Origin: Chloroflexia bacterium
Lineage (GTDB): Bacteria; Chloroflexota; Chloroflexia; QHBQ01; JADMIH01
Assembly: GCA_025927935.1 (NCBI GenBank)
Contig: JAICKM010000295.1
Location: 1-8,091, forward strand
DNA length: 8,091 nt
Direction: 5' to 3'
Below the pieces are notes generated by a model, which saw only the letters and a list, made by a program, of their open reading frames with translations, made no database searches and was not told the DNA's origin. Below are positions 1-6,105 of the stretch, one piece after another. Made by a program: the position numbers and the translations under genes. Each line of letters begins with the position of its first letter. Positions within the stretch are counted from its first letter, which is position 1.

Positions 1-1732
1 ACGGGCTGCGGCTGCTGATCGTGCGCACGCCCCAGCCGGAGGCCATGTCGGGCGCGATCAGCCGGCGCGCGACGGCTTCGGCCTTGTCGTCGTCGCAAAT
101 GCCGGTCCAGAGACAGTGCCCAGGGTTGCTGGTGATGGTCGGAATCTGCACTTTGCGGGCGTCCAGGCCCTGGGCATAATAAGCGGCTTCGGGCATCCAG
201 AAAATGTCGTTGAAACGCGCTCGTAAGATGTCCGCCTCCGCGGCCAGGCGATCCGCGCGGGCGGCGTCGCCGTGTTCGCGCAACAACGCGCTCAGCCCCT
301 GTTTGGCCGCGTAGACATAGCCTTGCACCTCGCACGCGGCGATGGGCGTCTCGGCCAGGGCGCCGTCGGGGAACTGGGTGGAGTCGTCGCTGTCCTTCCA
401 GATCTGGTTGCGGATACCCCCGTTAGACCGGCTGGCGACATACTCGACAAAGCCGTCGCCGTCGCGGTCGCCGTACTGGTCGATCCACTCGATAGCGCGC
501 AGCACGTTGGGCAGCAGATCGGCATAGAGTTGCTCGTCGCGCAGCCAGCGCATGGTTTCGACAAAGAGCATGACGAAGAGCGGGGTCGCGTCCACGGTGC
601 CGTAATAGGGCGTGTGGGGCACCATGTGCATCCCGGCCATCTCGCCGAAGCGCACCTCGTGCAGGATCTTGCCCGGCTCCTCCTCGCGCCAGGCGTCCAC
701 CACCTTGCCCTGGTGGGCGGCCAGCACACGCAAAGTCCCGACCGCCAGCCCCGGATTGAGGATCAACGATTGCAGGGCGGTGATCAGGCTGTCGCGCCCG
801 AAGGGGCAGGCATACCAGGGGATGCCTGCACTGGGGAAATAGCCCTGCTCCAACTCCTCCGACAGCACCCGCAGATCCCAGCTGCTGCGCGCGAACAACC
901 GTGTGAAGCTTTCGCTGGAGGTCACGATCTCGCTGCTCTGCGCCTGCCAGCCGTTATACGAGCGGCGCATCTGCTGCACGGCCTGGTCGAAAGGCGGCTC
1001 CGGCGCCGTATCGCCCAGGTTCTCCGGGTAGATGTGCATGCTGAAGGCGAAGGGATGCTGCGGCGCCAGCGTGACCTGCCAGGTGAGCAGCGCGCGGGGC
1101 GCCACAATCACCGGGTGGTTGCCCTCGACATCCACCACCGGGATCATAATGCCCTCCTCCATGCCGGATGGTTGGGACGATTCCGGGCGGCGCAATTCGA
1201 CGCCGTCAGGCGGGCGGCTGAACCGGATATGCGTCTGCCGTTCTATCGCATCCAGGCCCAGATAGCTCAAGTGCAGCCCGGCGGCGTCGAGCACGGGCCG
1301 GCGCAACTCGCCCCAGCGATCCCGCGCGAACCCGCGCACGTCGAACATATCGCGGAAATCGGCGCCGATTTCGAGGAGCAACGTCAGCGTGACCGGGAAG
1401 CGATTATAGTTCATGCAGCCGATCCGCTCGTACAACCCGCCGCGCACCAGGCGATTGCGCCGGATACTGATCGTCTGGGGCAGCACCATCGTGCCGTCGT
1501 CCAGGTGGACCAGGGTATTGGCGAATTGCAGATTGCTCATGAAGTTTTGCGCACTGGTCGAGTTCAGCAGTTCCGGGTCGGTGCCGTTGACTTTGAGATT
1601 CAGCAGGCTGAGGTAGCGCGTGTCATGGTAGTACAGGCCGAGCGGCGTGTTCTCGGGGATATTGCCGTATTCGTCGGTGACGATGAAAATGTCACCTTCC
1701 TTGAGCACCAGGTGCTGCATGGAACTAGGCAT
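1..1732 (-). CDS. Glycogen-debranching-type glycosidase (amylo-alpha-1,6-glucosidase family), 3' end missing
   Basis: The frame is open from the ATG at 1732 to the window edge, giving 577 visible residues and no stop. The N-terminus (about residues 8-200) matches the GDE_N_bis beta-rich domain: it opens LVLKEGDIFIVTDEYGNI and has GLYYHDTRYLS at 32-42. An (alpha/alpha)6-barrel catalytic part follows, with IPWYACPFGRDS ending near 315 (FGRD 311-314), YYGTVDATPLF around D381, GDRDGDGFVEY at about 421-431, IWKDSDDS at 444-451 and TSNPGHCLWTG near 530. Enzymes of this family hydrolyse alpha-1,6 branches in glycogen-like or sucrose-linked glucans, probably in the cytoplasm; no signal peptide is visible. 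Family members usually have about 650-730 residues, so roughly 80-150 C-terminal residues lie outside. The start at 1732 is the first ATG after an in-frame stop at 1813-1811; ATG 1720 is an alternative. The DUF1622 gene lies 119 bases upstream on the same strand. A weak -10-like CATAAT (1819-1814) lies in that gap. The family call is firm; the exact substrate is not. Confidence 0.9.
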   Translation of the reverse strand, partial: MPSSMQHLVLKEGDIFIVTDEYGNIPENTPLGLYYHDTRYLSLLNLKVNGTDPELLNSTSAQNFMSNLQFANTLVHLDDGTMVLPQTISIRRNRLVRGGLYERIGCMNYNRFPVTLTLLLEIGADFRDMFDVRGFARDRWGELRRPVLDAAGLHLSYLGLDAIERQTHIRFSRPPDGVELRRPESSQPSGMEEGIMIPVVDVEGNHPVIVAPRALLTWQVTLAPQHPFAFSMHIYPENLGDTAPEPPFDQAVQQMRRSYNGWQAQSSEIVTSSESFTRLFARSSWDLRVLSEELEQGYFPSAGIPWYACPFGRDSLITALQSLILNPGLAVGTLRVLAAHQGKVVDAWREEEPGKILHEVRFGEMAGMHMVPHTPYYGTVDATPLFVMLFVETMRWLRDEQLYADLLPNVLRAIEWIDQYGDRDGDGFVEYVASRSNGGIRNQIWKDSDDSTQFPDGALAETPIAACEVQGYVYAAKQGLSALLREHGDAARADRLAAEADILRARFNDIFWMPEAAYYAQGLDARKVQIPTITSNPGHCLWTGICDDDKAEAVARRLIAPDMASGWGVRTISSRSP

Positions 1733-1746
1733 GAGGGTTTCGCTAA

Positions 1747-1754
1747 CCTCCTTT
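1747..1754 (-). promoter_or_regulatory. Ribosome binding site of the debranching enzyme gene
   Basis: On the minus strand the sequence AAAGGAGG lies 14 bases before the ATG at 1732. The spacing is longer than the usual 5-10 bases, but the next in-frame ATG (1720) would be 26 bases away, so this site favours 1732 as the start. Confidence 0.6.
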
Positions 1755-1851
1755 AAGTTGTACTTCGCCAGGGCATCCCAGCCGCCCGGTGGACGCGGGC
1801 AGCGCCGCCGCTAATTATGCCATAGATGGCGCGCGAACCCCACACACCGAG

Positions 1852-2319
1852 TCAGTCGCGCCGCGCAGCGTCGGCGGGCGCGGCAACGATAGTCCGCATA
1901 TTGCCGTCGTGCGCCACCTGATCGCGAACCGGCTCCGTCGCAAGCAGCCCGGCGGAGCGCTTGGCCGCCGCGTCAAGCTCGCGCTGCAAGAAATAGTTCA
2001 GCACCGTGCGCAGCAGGATAATCGCGGCCAGTAACAAAATATCGTTCCAACTGGGCGTCACAACGGTCCGCAGAATATCGGCGCCCAGCTCGAATTCGAG
2101 CGCCAGGGCCAGGGAGCGCGCGAGGCTGAGCCGGATCTCCTCCTTGGGTATCTCATTGCCGCCAACCCCGATGTCGCGCCGCAACACCAGACCGCCAATG
2201 GCCGTCAGGAAGGCCAGTAACCCCCGAATGGCCGCCACTCCGACGACGATTGCGCCGCTGAGGTCGGCCACACTCGCCAGCCAACTGGTCACGGTGCGCA
2301 CGATTTCTTCCAGAGTCAC
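1852..2319 (-). CDS. DUF1622 family membrane protein
   Basis: This 155-residue protein matches the DUF1622 family: a first hydrophobic segment (about 20-46), then RLSLARSLALALEFELGADI (63-82) and a third segment (about 92-111) that ends in LLRTVLNYFLQRE (102-114). Three membrane helices are likely, with the conserved RLSL...LEFxLGADILRT and RTxLNYFLxRE blocks intact. The role of the family is unknown, and only an inner-membrane location can be inferred. The start is GTG at 2319, because an in-frame TAA lies three codons upstream and a good AAGGAGG precedes it. The last 40 residues are polar, Ala/Arg-rich and probably cytoplasmic. It is the first gene of a possible transcription unit with the debranching enzyme downstream, and it is divergent from the nucleotidyltransferase-like gene. 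The family assignment rests on recognition of the motifs and has not been checked by a search. Confidence 0.85.
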   Translation of the reverse strand: MTLEEIVRTVTSWLASVADLSGAIVVGVAAIRGLLAFLTAIGGLVLRRDIGVGGNEIPKEEIRLSLARSLALALEFELGADILRTVVTPSWNDILLLAAIILLRTVLNYFLQRELDAAAKRSAGLLATEPVRDQVAHDGNMRTIVAAPADAARRD

Positions 2320-2331
2320 GGGCGCTTATTG

Positions 2332-2338
2332 CCTCCTT
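2332..2338 (-). promoter_or_regulatory. Ribosome binding site supporting the GTG start of the DUF1622 gene
   Basis: On the minus strand AAGGAGG lies 12 bases before the GTG at 2319. An in-frame TAA lies between it and the GTG, so no longer in-frame start can use this site. The spacing is somewhat long. Confidence 0.6.
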
Positions 2339-2392
2339 GCTACAACGATGATGCGGATACCGCCGGATTGGAGCATAATCCAGGCCAGCCCG

Positions 2393-2459
2393 GCCCGCGG
2401 CCCGCGCAGAAAATGGGGGCAAAATGGCCGGCCAGGCCGCTACTTTTGCCCGCGGCCCG
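2393..2459. repeat. Pair of identical 12-bp GC-rich repeats (GCCCGCGGCCCG) in the divergent spacer
   Basis: The 12-mer occurs at 2393-2404 and 2448-2459, both in direct orientation, each with the palindromic core CCGCGG. A third core copy in the opposite orientation (CCGCGGGCC) lies at 2492-2500. A CCAGGCC also precedes each direct copy (2380-2386 and 2432-2438), so the pair may descend from a duplication of about 52-55 bases. The role is unknown; an operator is possible, but chance in GC-rich DNA is not excluded. Confidence 0.45.
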
Positions 2460-2534
2460 GCGTTGTGGGGAGTAGAAACGCCCTGGCGCGCCCGCGGGCC
2501 GAGGTAGCAGGCCGTGGATACGCGCCGGGCGTGG

Positions 2535-2563
2535 TTGCATCACCGGGGAAAATCGCCTACAAT
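2535..2563 (+). promoter_or_regulatory. Sigma-70-type promoter for the nucleotidyltransferase-like gene
   Basis: A -35-like TTGCAT (2535-2540), a 17-base spacer and a -10-like TACAAT (2558-2563, five of six consensus bases) point to transcription starting near 2570. That gives a leader of about 95 bases before the ATG at 2665. The -35 matches only three of six consensus bases, so the call depends mainly on the -10 and the ideal spacing. Confidence 0.5.
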
Positions 2564-2664
2564 GGGGTTGCCGTGGCGGGCAGATCCGTAAAAATTAGCG
2601 ATCCACTAGCCCGCCCTGATTGACGCCGTCCTGCTATTCCACGAACCGATAACAGAGGCGTACT

Positions 2665-3609
2665 ATGTCCACTATCCAGCACTCCCCGCGCCCCGAACCG
2701 GATCTCAGCAGCGCCCCGCCCGCCGCGGCGCCGCCGAGCGACCTGGGCCGTGCCATCCTGCGTACCTTGGTCTACGCTGATCTATTCGATTACCCGCTAA
2801 CATGCGAGGAGATCGCCCATTACCTGATGGATTGCGCGGCCACGCCCGCCGCGACGGCCCGCGTCCTGTGTGACGACCCGCACCTGGCGGCGCAGATCGG
2901 CAGCCGCGATGGGTTCTACTTCCTGCGCGGGCGGGAGGCGGTCGTCGCCATCCGGCGGGAGCGCGCGGCGGCCTCGGCCCGGCTCTGGCCGCGCGCCGCG
3001 CGCTACACCCGGCTGCTGCGCCACTTCCCCTTTGTGCGGATGGTGGCCGTCACCGGCGCCCTGGCGATGGATAATGTGGCGGGCAACCCGGATATCGACC
3101 TGCTGGTGATCAGCGCGCCGGGGCGGGTCTGGATCTGCCGCCGCTTGCTGATCCTGGCCGTGCGCGGCATCCGGCTGTTCGGCGACGAGATCTGCCCCAA
3201 CTTCATTTTGGCCGCCGACAGCCTGGCCCTGCCGCAGCAGGATCTGTTCATCGCCCACGAACTGGCCCAGATGCGCCCCGTGGGCGGGCACGCCATCTAC
3301 GCCGAGATGCTGGCGACCAACGGCTGGCTGGGTCGCTACCTACCCAACGCGCGCCCCTGGCCGGACGTGGACGGTGCGCCGGAACGACCCCACCCGCTGC
3401 AACACGCCGCTGAGCGCGTGCTGGGCGCGCGCCTGCTGGAGCGCTGGGAGCGCTGGGAACTGGAGCGCCTGCGCCGCAAACTCGGGGCGGACCCGACCGG
3501 CCAGGGCGAGGTCGCCTGCACGCCCAGCCAGTGCAAAGGCCACACCGGCCACTATCGCCGCCACGTCCTGCGCCGCTATGATGAGCGCCGCGCCGCGCTG
3601 GGCTGCTAG
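2665..3609 (+). CDS. Nucleotidyltransferase-like protein with winged-helix-like N-terminus, function unknown
   Basis: After a Pro/Ala-rich tail (residues 1-26), LRTLVYADLFDYPLTCEEIA (32-51) looks like a winged-helix module. The central part carries a DNA polymerase beta-type nucleotidyltransferase signature: TGALAMDN (130-137), then DIDLLVI (143-149), with D143 and D145 as likely metal ligands. A third block, DLFIAHELAQMRPV (193-206) and NGWLGRYLPNA (219-229), recurs in hypothetical proteins I recall with this core. The tail CKGHTGHYRRHVLRRYDER is basic. The usual Gly-Ser/Gly-Gly of the family is Gly-Ala here (G131-A132), so nucleotidyl transfer cannot be assumed. No signal peptide or membrane segment is evident. 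The start ATG has AGAGG six bases ahead and a promoter about 100 bases upstream. It appears monocistronic and converges on sua5 with a 24-base gap and no visible terminator. Some members of this superfamily modify small molecules or act as toxin-antitoxin partners; no partner gene is visible here. Confidence 0.8.
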   Translation: MSTIQHSPRPEPDLSSAPPAAAPPSDLGRAILRTLVYADLFDYPLTCEEIAHYLMDCAATPAATARVLCDDPHLAAQIGSRDGFYFLRGREAVVAIRRERAAASARLWPRAARYTRLLRHFPFVRMVAVTGALAMDNVAGNPDIDLLVISAPGRVWICRRLLILAVRGIRLFGDEICPNFILAADSLALPQQDLFIAHELAQMRPVGGHAIYAEMLATNGWLGRYLPNARPWPDVDGAPERPHPLQHAAERVLGARLLERWERWELERLRRKLGADPTGQGEVACTPSQCKGHTGHYRRHVLRRYDERRAALGC

Positions 3610-3633
3610 GCTCCGGCGGGGTCAGGGCACCGG

Positions 3634-4713
3634 CTACTCCACGCGCTGCACGCGCCCGGAGGCGGCGCGGCGCAGCCGGTCACGCACGGTGAGGCCCAAC
3701 CCGTTGGGCGCGGGGGCGCGGGTGATGATGAGATCGACCCCGGCATAATCGAGGTCGCGTAAGGCGGCGAAGAGGCGGCGCGCCTGGCCCGGCAGATCGG
3801 CGCCCGGCCCCAGCGCCAGCGGCACCAGGTCGGCACCGGGCAGGAGCACCGCCAGGGCCGCCAGATCCTCATCGGTCAGCAACAGACCCACCCGGCGCCC
3901 GGCAGAGCGCGCCGCCTGCACAGCAGCGGCCAGCGCGGTGCGCACCCGCGCCGTATCCTCCCCGTCCAGCACCAGCACCTCGGCGCGCGGCGAATAGTGC
4001 TTCACCATGGTGCCGGGCGACCGGCGCGCGGCAGCCGGGTCCGTGGGGCCGGCGGGACCGGGCGCGGCCAGGTCCGGCAGCACCGCGCGCAGGGCTTCCA
4101 CGGTCAGCGCCCCTGGGCGCAGCACACGCGGCTGATCTCCCGCCAGGTCGAGCACGGTCGATTCGACGCCGTGGACAGTCGGCCCCGCGTCGAGGATCAT
4201 GGCGATGCGCCCGCCCAGGTCCGCGGCCACGTCGGCGGCGCGGGTCGGGCTGGGCCGGGTAAATAGGTTCGCGCTGGGCGCCGCGATAGGCGTGCCCGCA
4301 GCCCGGATCAGCGCCAGGGCCACCGGGTGGGCGGGCATGCGCACGCCCACCGTCGCCAGCCCCGCCGTCACGTTCGACGGCACGGCGGAACTGTGCGGCA
4401 GCACCAGTGTGAGCGGCCCCGGCCAGAACCGCGCTGCCAGCGCCCGCGCGATGGCCGGCAGCGCCGTCACCAGGCCGGCGACCGCATCCAGATCGGCGAC
4501 ATGCACGATCAGCGGGTCGTCGGCGGGGCGGCCCTTCGCGGCAAAGATCCCTGCCACCGCCGCCGCATCGAGGGCGTTCGCGCCGAGGCCATACACCGTT
4601 TCGGTCGGGAAGGCCACCAGTTGGCCCGCCCGGATACAGGCGCCGGCCCGCGCCAGGTCGCCCGGATCGGGGTGCTGCGGATCGACCGCGACGATCTCGG
4701 TGACGCCGCTCAT
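3634..4713 (-). CDS. sua5: L-threonylcarbamoyladenylate synthase, Sua5 type
   Basis: This 359-residue enzyme makes threonylcarbamoyl-AMP from threonine, bicarbonate and ATP, the first step in t6A formation at position 37 of ANN-decoding tRNAs. It acts in the cytoplasm and hands its product to the TsaD complex. The YrdC domain (about 12-200) is complete: PTETVYGLGANA (36-47), KGRP (60-63), DPLIVHV (66-72), FWPGPLTLVL (96-105), APSAN (145-149) and GVESTVLDL (182-190). A Pro/Ala-rich linker then leads to SPGTMVKHYSPRAEVLVLD (from 232), the hallmark of the C-terminal Sua5 domain found in long Sua5 but not in short TsaC/YrdC. The length is normal for Sua5. The ATG at 4713 overlaps the TGA of the upstream ParB-like gene by four bases (ATGA), so translation is probably coupled and no separate promoter is expected. 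It ends 24 bases from the convergent nucleotidyltransferase-like gene. Confidence 0.96.
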   Translation of the reverse strand: MSGVTEIVAVDPQHPDPGDLARAGACIRAGQLVAFPTETVYGLGANALDAAAVAGIFAAKGRPADDPLIVHVADLDAVAGLVTALPAIARALAARFWPGPLTLVLPHSSAVPSNVTAGLATVGVRMPAHPVALALIRAAGTPIAAPSANLFTRPSPTRAADVAADLGGRIAMILDAGPTVHGVESTVLDLAGDQPRVLRPGALTVEALRAVLPDLAAPGPAGPTDPAAARRSPGTMVKHYSPRAEVLVLDGEDTARVRTALAAAVQAARSAGRRVGLLLTDEDLAALAVLLPGADLVPLALGPGADLPGQARRLFAALRDLDYAGVDLIITRAPAPNGLGLTVRDRLRRAASGRVQRVE

Positions 4714-5687
4714 AGGCCGCAGAGGGCCACCGGCAGCACCCCGGCAAACGGATGGGCCAGGTGGGCCAGCCTGCCGGCGGCGCGCGCCGCCGTGCGGGCC
4801 AACCGCCGCACCGCCTTCCGCCCCATTCCCACCTGGTCGCGGGCAAACGACTGCACTGCCGTCGCAGAATCGACCTCGGCCCCCTGCTGGAGACTCAGGT
4901 AGTAGCGGTGCTCCACGATCCAGAGATAGAGATCCCCTTCCGTCCGGTGCGGAAAGAGGTCCATGACCCCGTAGCTGCGGATAACCGCCACCAGCGGGCG
5001 GTACACCGTGTCATACCAGCTCAGCACGGCTTCGTCCCACGCGAATGGCCGCCCGTAGGTCACGCCGAGGAACCAGCGGTGCGCGGAGATGTGTTCGCGC
5101 AGCAGATCGTAGCGGCCCAGCGCGGTAAACTCGATGGCGCAGCCGGGACGCAGTTTGTCCAGGCGGGTGCTTTCCAGGAACCGGGCGTACTCGGCCAGCC
5201 GCAACAGATCGCGCGGATCGGTATCGGCGGCCAGCGGCACCAGCGTTTGGCACTCGATGACGTCGGCATCGATATACTCCATACCGCGCCGCCGCGCCAC
5301 CGATACCCGATGGTTGCCGTCTTTGACGAAGTAGACCTCGCCCACCTGGTAGACCTCGATGGCCGGCAAGGAAATATCGGCCAGCCCGGCGCGGTCGACA
5401 CTCTCCCAGCGGGCGCGGGTAAATGCCTGCTTGGGCAGGAAGTTGCGGTCAAAGTCGTGGTAGCGATCCACGCTGCCGCGCACCGCGGCCAGCGGGATAG
5501 TCCGCACGCCGCGATATACCTGGCCCTGGATCGGCAGTTCCCGTTCCACCTCAGTGTAGGAGATCAGCCAGTTGGGCCGGCGGCGCATGAGCGCGGCCAG
5601 GTCGGACAGGAAAGCTCGCCGCCGGGCGCGGTCAAAGTCCACGCGCGCTTCATGGGCAATGCGCGCGGACGAGGATGTCGTTATCAT
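4710..5687 (-). CDS. Uncharacterised protein with ParB/sulfiredoxin-like domain (DGNHR motif)
   Basis: With the chosen start the protein has 325 residues. The N-terminal half holds a ParB/Srx-like fold: IPLAAVRGSVDRYHDFDRNF (64-83), then LPAIEVYQVGEVYFVKDGNHRVSVA (107-131) with GNHR at 124-127, the position of the nucleotide-binding motif in ParB and sulfiredoxin relatives. The second half has WYDTVYRPLVAVIRSYG (224-240) and FPHRTEGDLYLWIVEH (245-260), a block I associate with DUF4032-like 'ParB-like' proteins of Actinobacteria and Chloroflexota. The last about 40 residues are Arg/Ala-rich and possibly helical. There is no evident helix-turn-helix region and no parA gene nearby, so I do not regard it as the chromosome-segregation ParB. 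The function is unknown. ATG 5687 is preferred: GGAG lies nine bases ahead of it (5700-5697), whereas the longer frame to 5732 would start with TTG and lacks a clear ribosome binding site. It is the first gene of an operon with sua5. Confidence 0.82.
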   Translation of the reverse strand: MITTSSSARIAHEARVDFDRARRRAFLSDLAALMRRRPNWLISYTEVERELPIQGQVYRGVRTIPLAAVRGSVDRYHDFDRNFLPKQAFTRARWESVDRAGLADISLPAIEVYQVGEVYFVKDGNHRVSVARRRGMEYIDADVIECQTLVPLAADTDPRDLLRLAEYARFLESTRLDKLRPGCAIEFTALGRYDLLREHISAHRWFLGVTYGRPFAWDEAVLSWYDTVYRPLVAVIRSYGVMDLFPHRTEGDLYLWIVEHRYYLSLQQGAEVDSATAVQSFARDQVGMGRKAVRRLARTAARAAGRLAHLAHPFAGVLPVALCGL

Positions 5688-6105
5688 AGGTACGTACTCC
5701 AGGAGCGCGTTCCACACAAATAGGCGGCACAACGGTGGACCGGCCAGAGCGACGGGGGGAGAGGCGCGATACGCGACGACCGGACTGGCCGGCGGCGCGC
5801 AAGATCATCAGTTTAACGATGATTAGATAGCGATTCAGCAACGATAGTTTCTTAGCATCCCGGTTAACTTCGAGCGGTAAGAACCGCCGGTACAAAGCAG
5901 GAAATTACGAACCCGCGGCACGCGCCGGGGCCGGCATCCTTATAGCATGATGCATACCAATGGACCAGACCAAATCGGCCTTATTTTCATGCCCGTTAGT
6001 ATAACGTACAAATGTTACCGGCGGATTAACAAACCGGGCAGCGGGGCAAAAGAGGCGCCCCGCTCGCTGAGCGAGCGGGGTGCCTAGCGCAGGGACGATC
6101 CGCGT
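5688..6105. other. Intergenic region upstream of the ParB-like/sua5 operon
   Basis: These 418 bases lie between two minus-strand genes. The right end holds the terminator of the SLH protein gene. The middle (about 5800-6030) is clearly richer in A+T than the rest of the window. On the minus strand it contains an extended -10-like TGCTATAAG (5947-5939) and a TATACT (6003-5998), either of which could start the ParB-like/sua5 transcript, but neither has a good -35. Small inverted repeats are visible: ATCATC/GATGAT around an eight-base loop (5804-5809 and 5818-5823), and CCGCCGGTA (5884-5892) facing TACCGGCGG (6016-6024). I see no convincing small gene on either strand. Confidence 0.6.
6048..6084 (-). 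terminator. Rho-independent terminator of the SLH surface protein gene
   Basis: The arms 6054-6066 and 6072-6084 form a 13-bp stem (one G-U pair) around the five-base loop 6067-6071. Read on the minus strand it is followed at once by TCTTTT (6053-6048). It begins 21 bases after the TAA of the SLH protein gene, the expected place and orientation. Confidence 0.88.

Larger units (their letters stand above)
2320..2664. other. Divergent intergenic region between the DUF1622 and nucleotidyltransferase-like genes
   Basis: These 345 bases separate two divergently transcribed genes. Visible in it are the DUF1622 ribosome binding site on the minus strand, a run of GC-rich repeats (2380-2500), a rightward sigma-70-type promoter (2535-2563), a possible leader hairpin (arms 2575-2581 and 2609-2615) and the ribosome binding site AGAGG (2654-2658) of the rightward gene. 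I could not pick out a convincing leftward promoter; a -10-like TATGCT on the minus strand around 2375 has no matching -35. An open frame crosses the region on the plus strand (2006-2623), but it begins antisense inside DUF1622 and is low-complexity, so I do not call it a gene. Confidence 0.7.

Noticed and set aside
272..1756. A 494-codon open frame on the plus strand
   Set aside because: It is fully antisense to the debranching enzyme, whose conserved motifs are on the minus strand. Its translation is low-complexity (rich in His, Arg, Ala, Gly and Gln), as expected for an antisense frame in GC-rich DNA.
2006..2623. A 205-codon plus-strand open frame reaching into the divergent spacer
   Set aside because: Half is antisense to DUF1622, the rest is low-complexity GC-rich sequence, and it overlaps the probable promoter of the next gene.
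4776..4791. Perfect 16-bp palindrome GGCGGCGCGCGCCGCC
   Set aside because: It lies inside the Ala/Arg-rich coding tail of the ParB-like protein, where GC-rich Ala and Arg codons produce such palindromes by chance. No T-run follows on either strand.
3869..4846. A 325-codon minus-strand open frame overlapping sua5
   Set aside because: It is the same DNA as sua5 in another frame. It is almost pure Arg/Gly/Ala/Pro, whereas the sua5 frame shows all the YrdC motifs.
4710..5687. Chromosome-partitioning ParB
   Set aside because: Only the nucleotide-binding-type motif is shared. There is no clear helix-turn-helix, no parA neighbour and no parS-like site in the window.
4752..5723. A 323-codon open frame on the plus strand
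   Set aside because: It is antisense to the ParB-like gene, which carries the conserved DGNHR and RTExDLYLW motifs. The plus-strand translation shows no family pattern.
5688..5732. Longer start (TTG at 5732) for the ParB-like protein
   Set aside because: It is a rare start codon with no clear ribosome binding site, and the extra 15 residues resemble no part of the family. ATG 5687 has GGAG at nine bases.
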